A stretch of 7,690 nt of DNA, taken from the NCBI GenBank assembly GCA_021819255.1, contig JAKART010000097.1, positions 1-7,690 on the forward strand, written 5' to 3'. Under the pieces are notes generated by a model. That model had not been told where the DNA came from and ran no database searches. It worked only from the letters and a program-made list of their open reading frames with translations. Of this stretch, positions 6,474-7,690 are shown piece after piece. The position numbers and the translations under genes are program-made. The stretch comes from Acidobacteriota bacterium (lineage in GTDB: Bacteria > Acidobacteriota > Terriglobia > Terriglobales > Acidobacteriaceae). Positions within the stretch are counted from its first letter, which is position 1. Each line of letters opens with the position of its first letter.

Positions 6474-7690
6474 ATGAAAAGTTGGGTTGAGATCTCCGAG
6501 CGGCGGCTGGTGGAGAATCTTCGCGCGGTGCAGGCGCTGGCGGGCGGAGAGGATGGGGTGGGCTTGCCGGGGGGCGCAGAGGTACTGGGGGTGGTCAAGG
6601 CCGATGCCTATGGGCATGATGCGGTGAGGGTTGCGCGGATTCTGGCCCAGGCCGGGCTGGGCTGGCTGGGGGTGGCGGATGTGGAGGAGGGAGCGCGGGT
6701 ACGCCGGGCGGTGGAGGGGCTGGCGGCTTCGGAACGCAGCGGGGCGGATGCAACCGCGGAGCCTGGGACGTCCCGGCAGAGGATACGCGTGCTGGTGATG
6801 GGTGGTCTGGAGGCGGAGGACTGCGAGCGGGTCGTGGAGCAGGATCTGACGCCGGTGATCTGGACGGTCGGGCATGTGGAGATGCTGGAACGGGCCGCGG
6901 CGGGCGCCGGCCAGGCCGTTGCCGTTCATCTGGAGATTGACAGCGGGATGTGCCGGCAGGGAGTGGATCCGGCTGGGGTTGCAGCAGTCGCCCGGCGGCT
7001 GGCGGGCTCTCGGTGGGTGCGCTGTGAGGGGGTGATGTCGCATCTGGCTTCGGCAGAGGTGGCCGGCTCGGAGCAGACGCCGCGCCAGCAGGCAAGATTT
7101 GCCCAGGCGGTGCAGATTGCCGCAGCGGAGGGGGTTCGGCCGGCGTGGCTGCACTTGGCGGCCAGTTCCGCTGTGGATGAGGGCGGGACCCTGGCCGGGA
7201 TGCGGGAGCTGGCGCGGAGCCAGGGGTCGCGGGTGATGGTTCGCGCCGGGATCGCCTTGTATGGCTACTGTATTCCCACCGCCGGGGGCGTTTTGCGGCC
7301 CCGGCTGCAGCCGGTGTTGACCTGGAAGACGCGGGTGATCGGGGTGCGGGAGATTGAAGCGGGAGAGAGCGTGGGGTACGGCGGCACGTTTACGGCTGCA
7401 TCGCGGCTACGCCTGGCCTTGCTGCCGGTGGGCTACTCGGATGGGCTGCGCAGGGCGGCTTCCTCTGGGGTGGGCAATGGCTGGGTGATGATTGCAGGGC
7501 GAAGAGCGGTGGTGGTGGGCAGAGTTTCCATGAACCTGACCACCGTGGACATCACGCAGATCGAGGGAGCGGAGGTGGGCAGCGAGGTGGTGCTGCTGGG
7601 CGAGGGCGTGACCGCCGACGACCACGCCGCCTGGAGCGGGACGATCAGCTACGAGATTCTTTGTGGAATTCGGGCGCGGCGGCTGGAAGC
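6474..7690 (+). CDS. alr: Alanine racemase, 3'-truncated by the window edge
   Basis: A PLP-dependent cytoplasmic enzyme that interconverts L- and D-alanine, supplying D-Ala for peptidoglycan. 405 whole codons are visible with no stop. MKSWVEIS leads into the (beta/alpha)8 barrel. Lys42 in VVKADAYGH is the PLP-binding lysine. HLEIDSGMCRQG (about 152-163) and the catalytic Tyr302 in VGYGGTFTA begin the second active-site set. LLPVGYSDG (317-324), GRVSMN (349-354) and SYEILCGI (392-399) follow as expected, the last being very near the usual C-terminus, so only a few residues are missing. About 18 extra residues (roughly 84-102, Ala/Ser/Gly-rich) interrupt the barrel before VLVMGG. ATG 6474 is chosen because family members begin at this point; GTG 6459 is in frame but overlaps the promoter. 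It transcribes away from prfA. Usual partners dnaB and radA are not seen in the window. Confidence 0.96.
   Translation, partial: MKSWVEISERRLVENLRAVQALAGGEDGVGLPGGAEVLGVVKADAYGHDAVRVARILAQAGLGWLGVADVEEGARVRRAVEGLAASERSGADATAEPGTSRQRIRVLVMGGLEAEDCERVVEQDLTPVIWTVGHVEMLERAAAGAGQAVAVHLEIDSGMCRQGVDPAGVAAVARRLAGSRWVRCEGVMSHLASAEVAGSEQTPRQQARFAQAVQIAAAEGVRPAWLHLAASSAVDEGGTLAGMRELARSQGSRVMVRAGIALYGYCIPTAGGVLRPRLQPVLTWKTRVIGVREIEAGESVGYGGTFTAASRLRLALLPVGYSDGLRRAASSGVGNGWVMIAGRRAVVVGRVSMNLTTVDITQIEGAEVGSEVVLLGEGVTADDHAAWSGTISYEILCGIRARRLE

Noticed and set aside
6309..7154. Minus-strand frame of 281 codons opposite alr
   Set aside because: Pro/Arg/His-rich antisense product typical of GC-rich shadow frames; alr on the + strand carries the PLP lysine, the catalytic Tyr and the full family order.

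Overview
This is a GC-rich (by eye about 60-65% G+C) bacterial chromosomal window made up mostly of housekeeping genes. The best guess is an Acidobacteriota member (Terriglobia/Acidobacteriaceae type). That rests on the style of the S6, S18, L9 and RF1 proteins, the SSGPGGQ form of the RF1 catalytic loop, the large S9 peptidase with an export-like N-terminus, and the hairpin-rich spacers. It is a judgement from familiarity and was not tested by any search.

Layout. Bases 2-370 (+) are the C-terminal two thirds or so of peptidyl-tRNA hydrolase (pth), cut by the window edge. They are followed by rpsF (S6, 529-951), rpsR (S18, 1176-1559) and rplI (L9, 1631-2164), all on the + strand and probably one translation operon. 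The rpsF leader carries a near-symmetrical hairpin (466-501) and a second GC hairpin (501-517) just before the ribosome binding site. This is a candidate S6:S18 autoregulatory element. Bases 2165-2617 form a gene-free convergent spacer with two strong hairpins, a four-copy 15-bp tandem repeat and degenerate repeat modules. On the minus strand lie an S9 prolyl-oligopeptidase-type peptidase (2618-4885) and, upstream of it, prfA (release factor 1, 4961-6034). Bases 6035-6473 are a divergent gene-free spacer with short direct repeats, a long stem-loop, an 18-bp perfect palindrome and a promoter placed so that transcription would begin on the alr start codon. The + strand alanine racemase alr (6474 onward) runs off the right edge a few residues before its expected end.

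How the genes fit together. Pth, S6, S18, L9 and RF1 all serve translation: Pth recycles peptidyl-tRNA, S6 and S18 form one heterodimer on the 30S platform, L9 is at the base of the L1 stalk, and RF1 ends translation. Alr makes D-alanine for the cell wall. The order pth-rpsF-rpsR-rplI...alr resembles the rpsF-rpsR-rplI-dnaB-alr cluster of several phyla. Here dnaB is absent and its place holds the inverted prfA/S9-peptidase block, flanked on both sides by repeat-rich spacers.

I do not see a clear new system such as a defence island, mobile element or CRISPR array. The best leads are regulatory: the rpsF leader RNA, the apparently leaderless alr promoter with its upstream palindrome, and the structured repeats at both edges of the inverted block.
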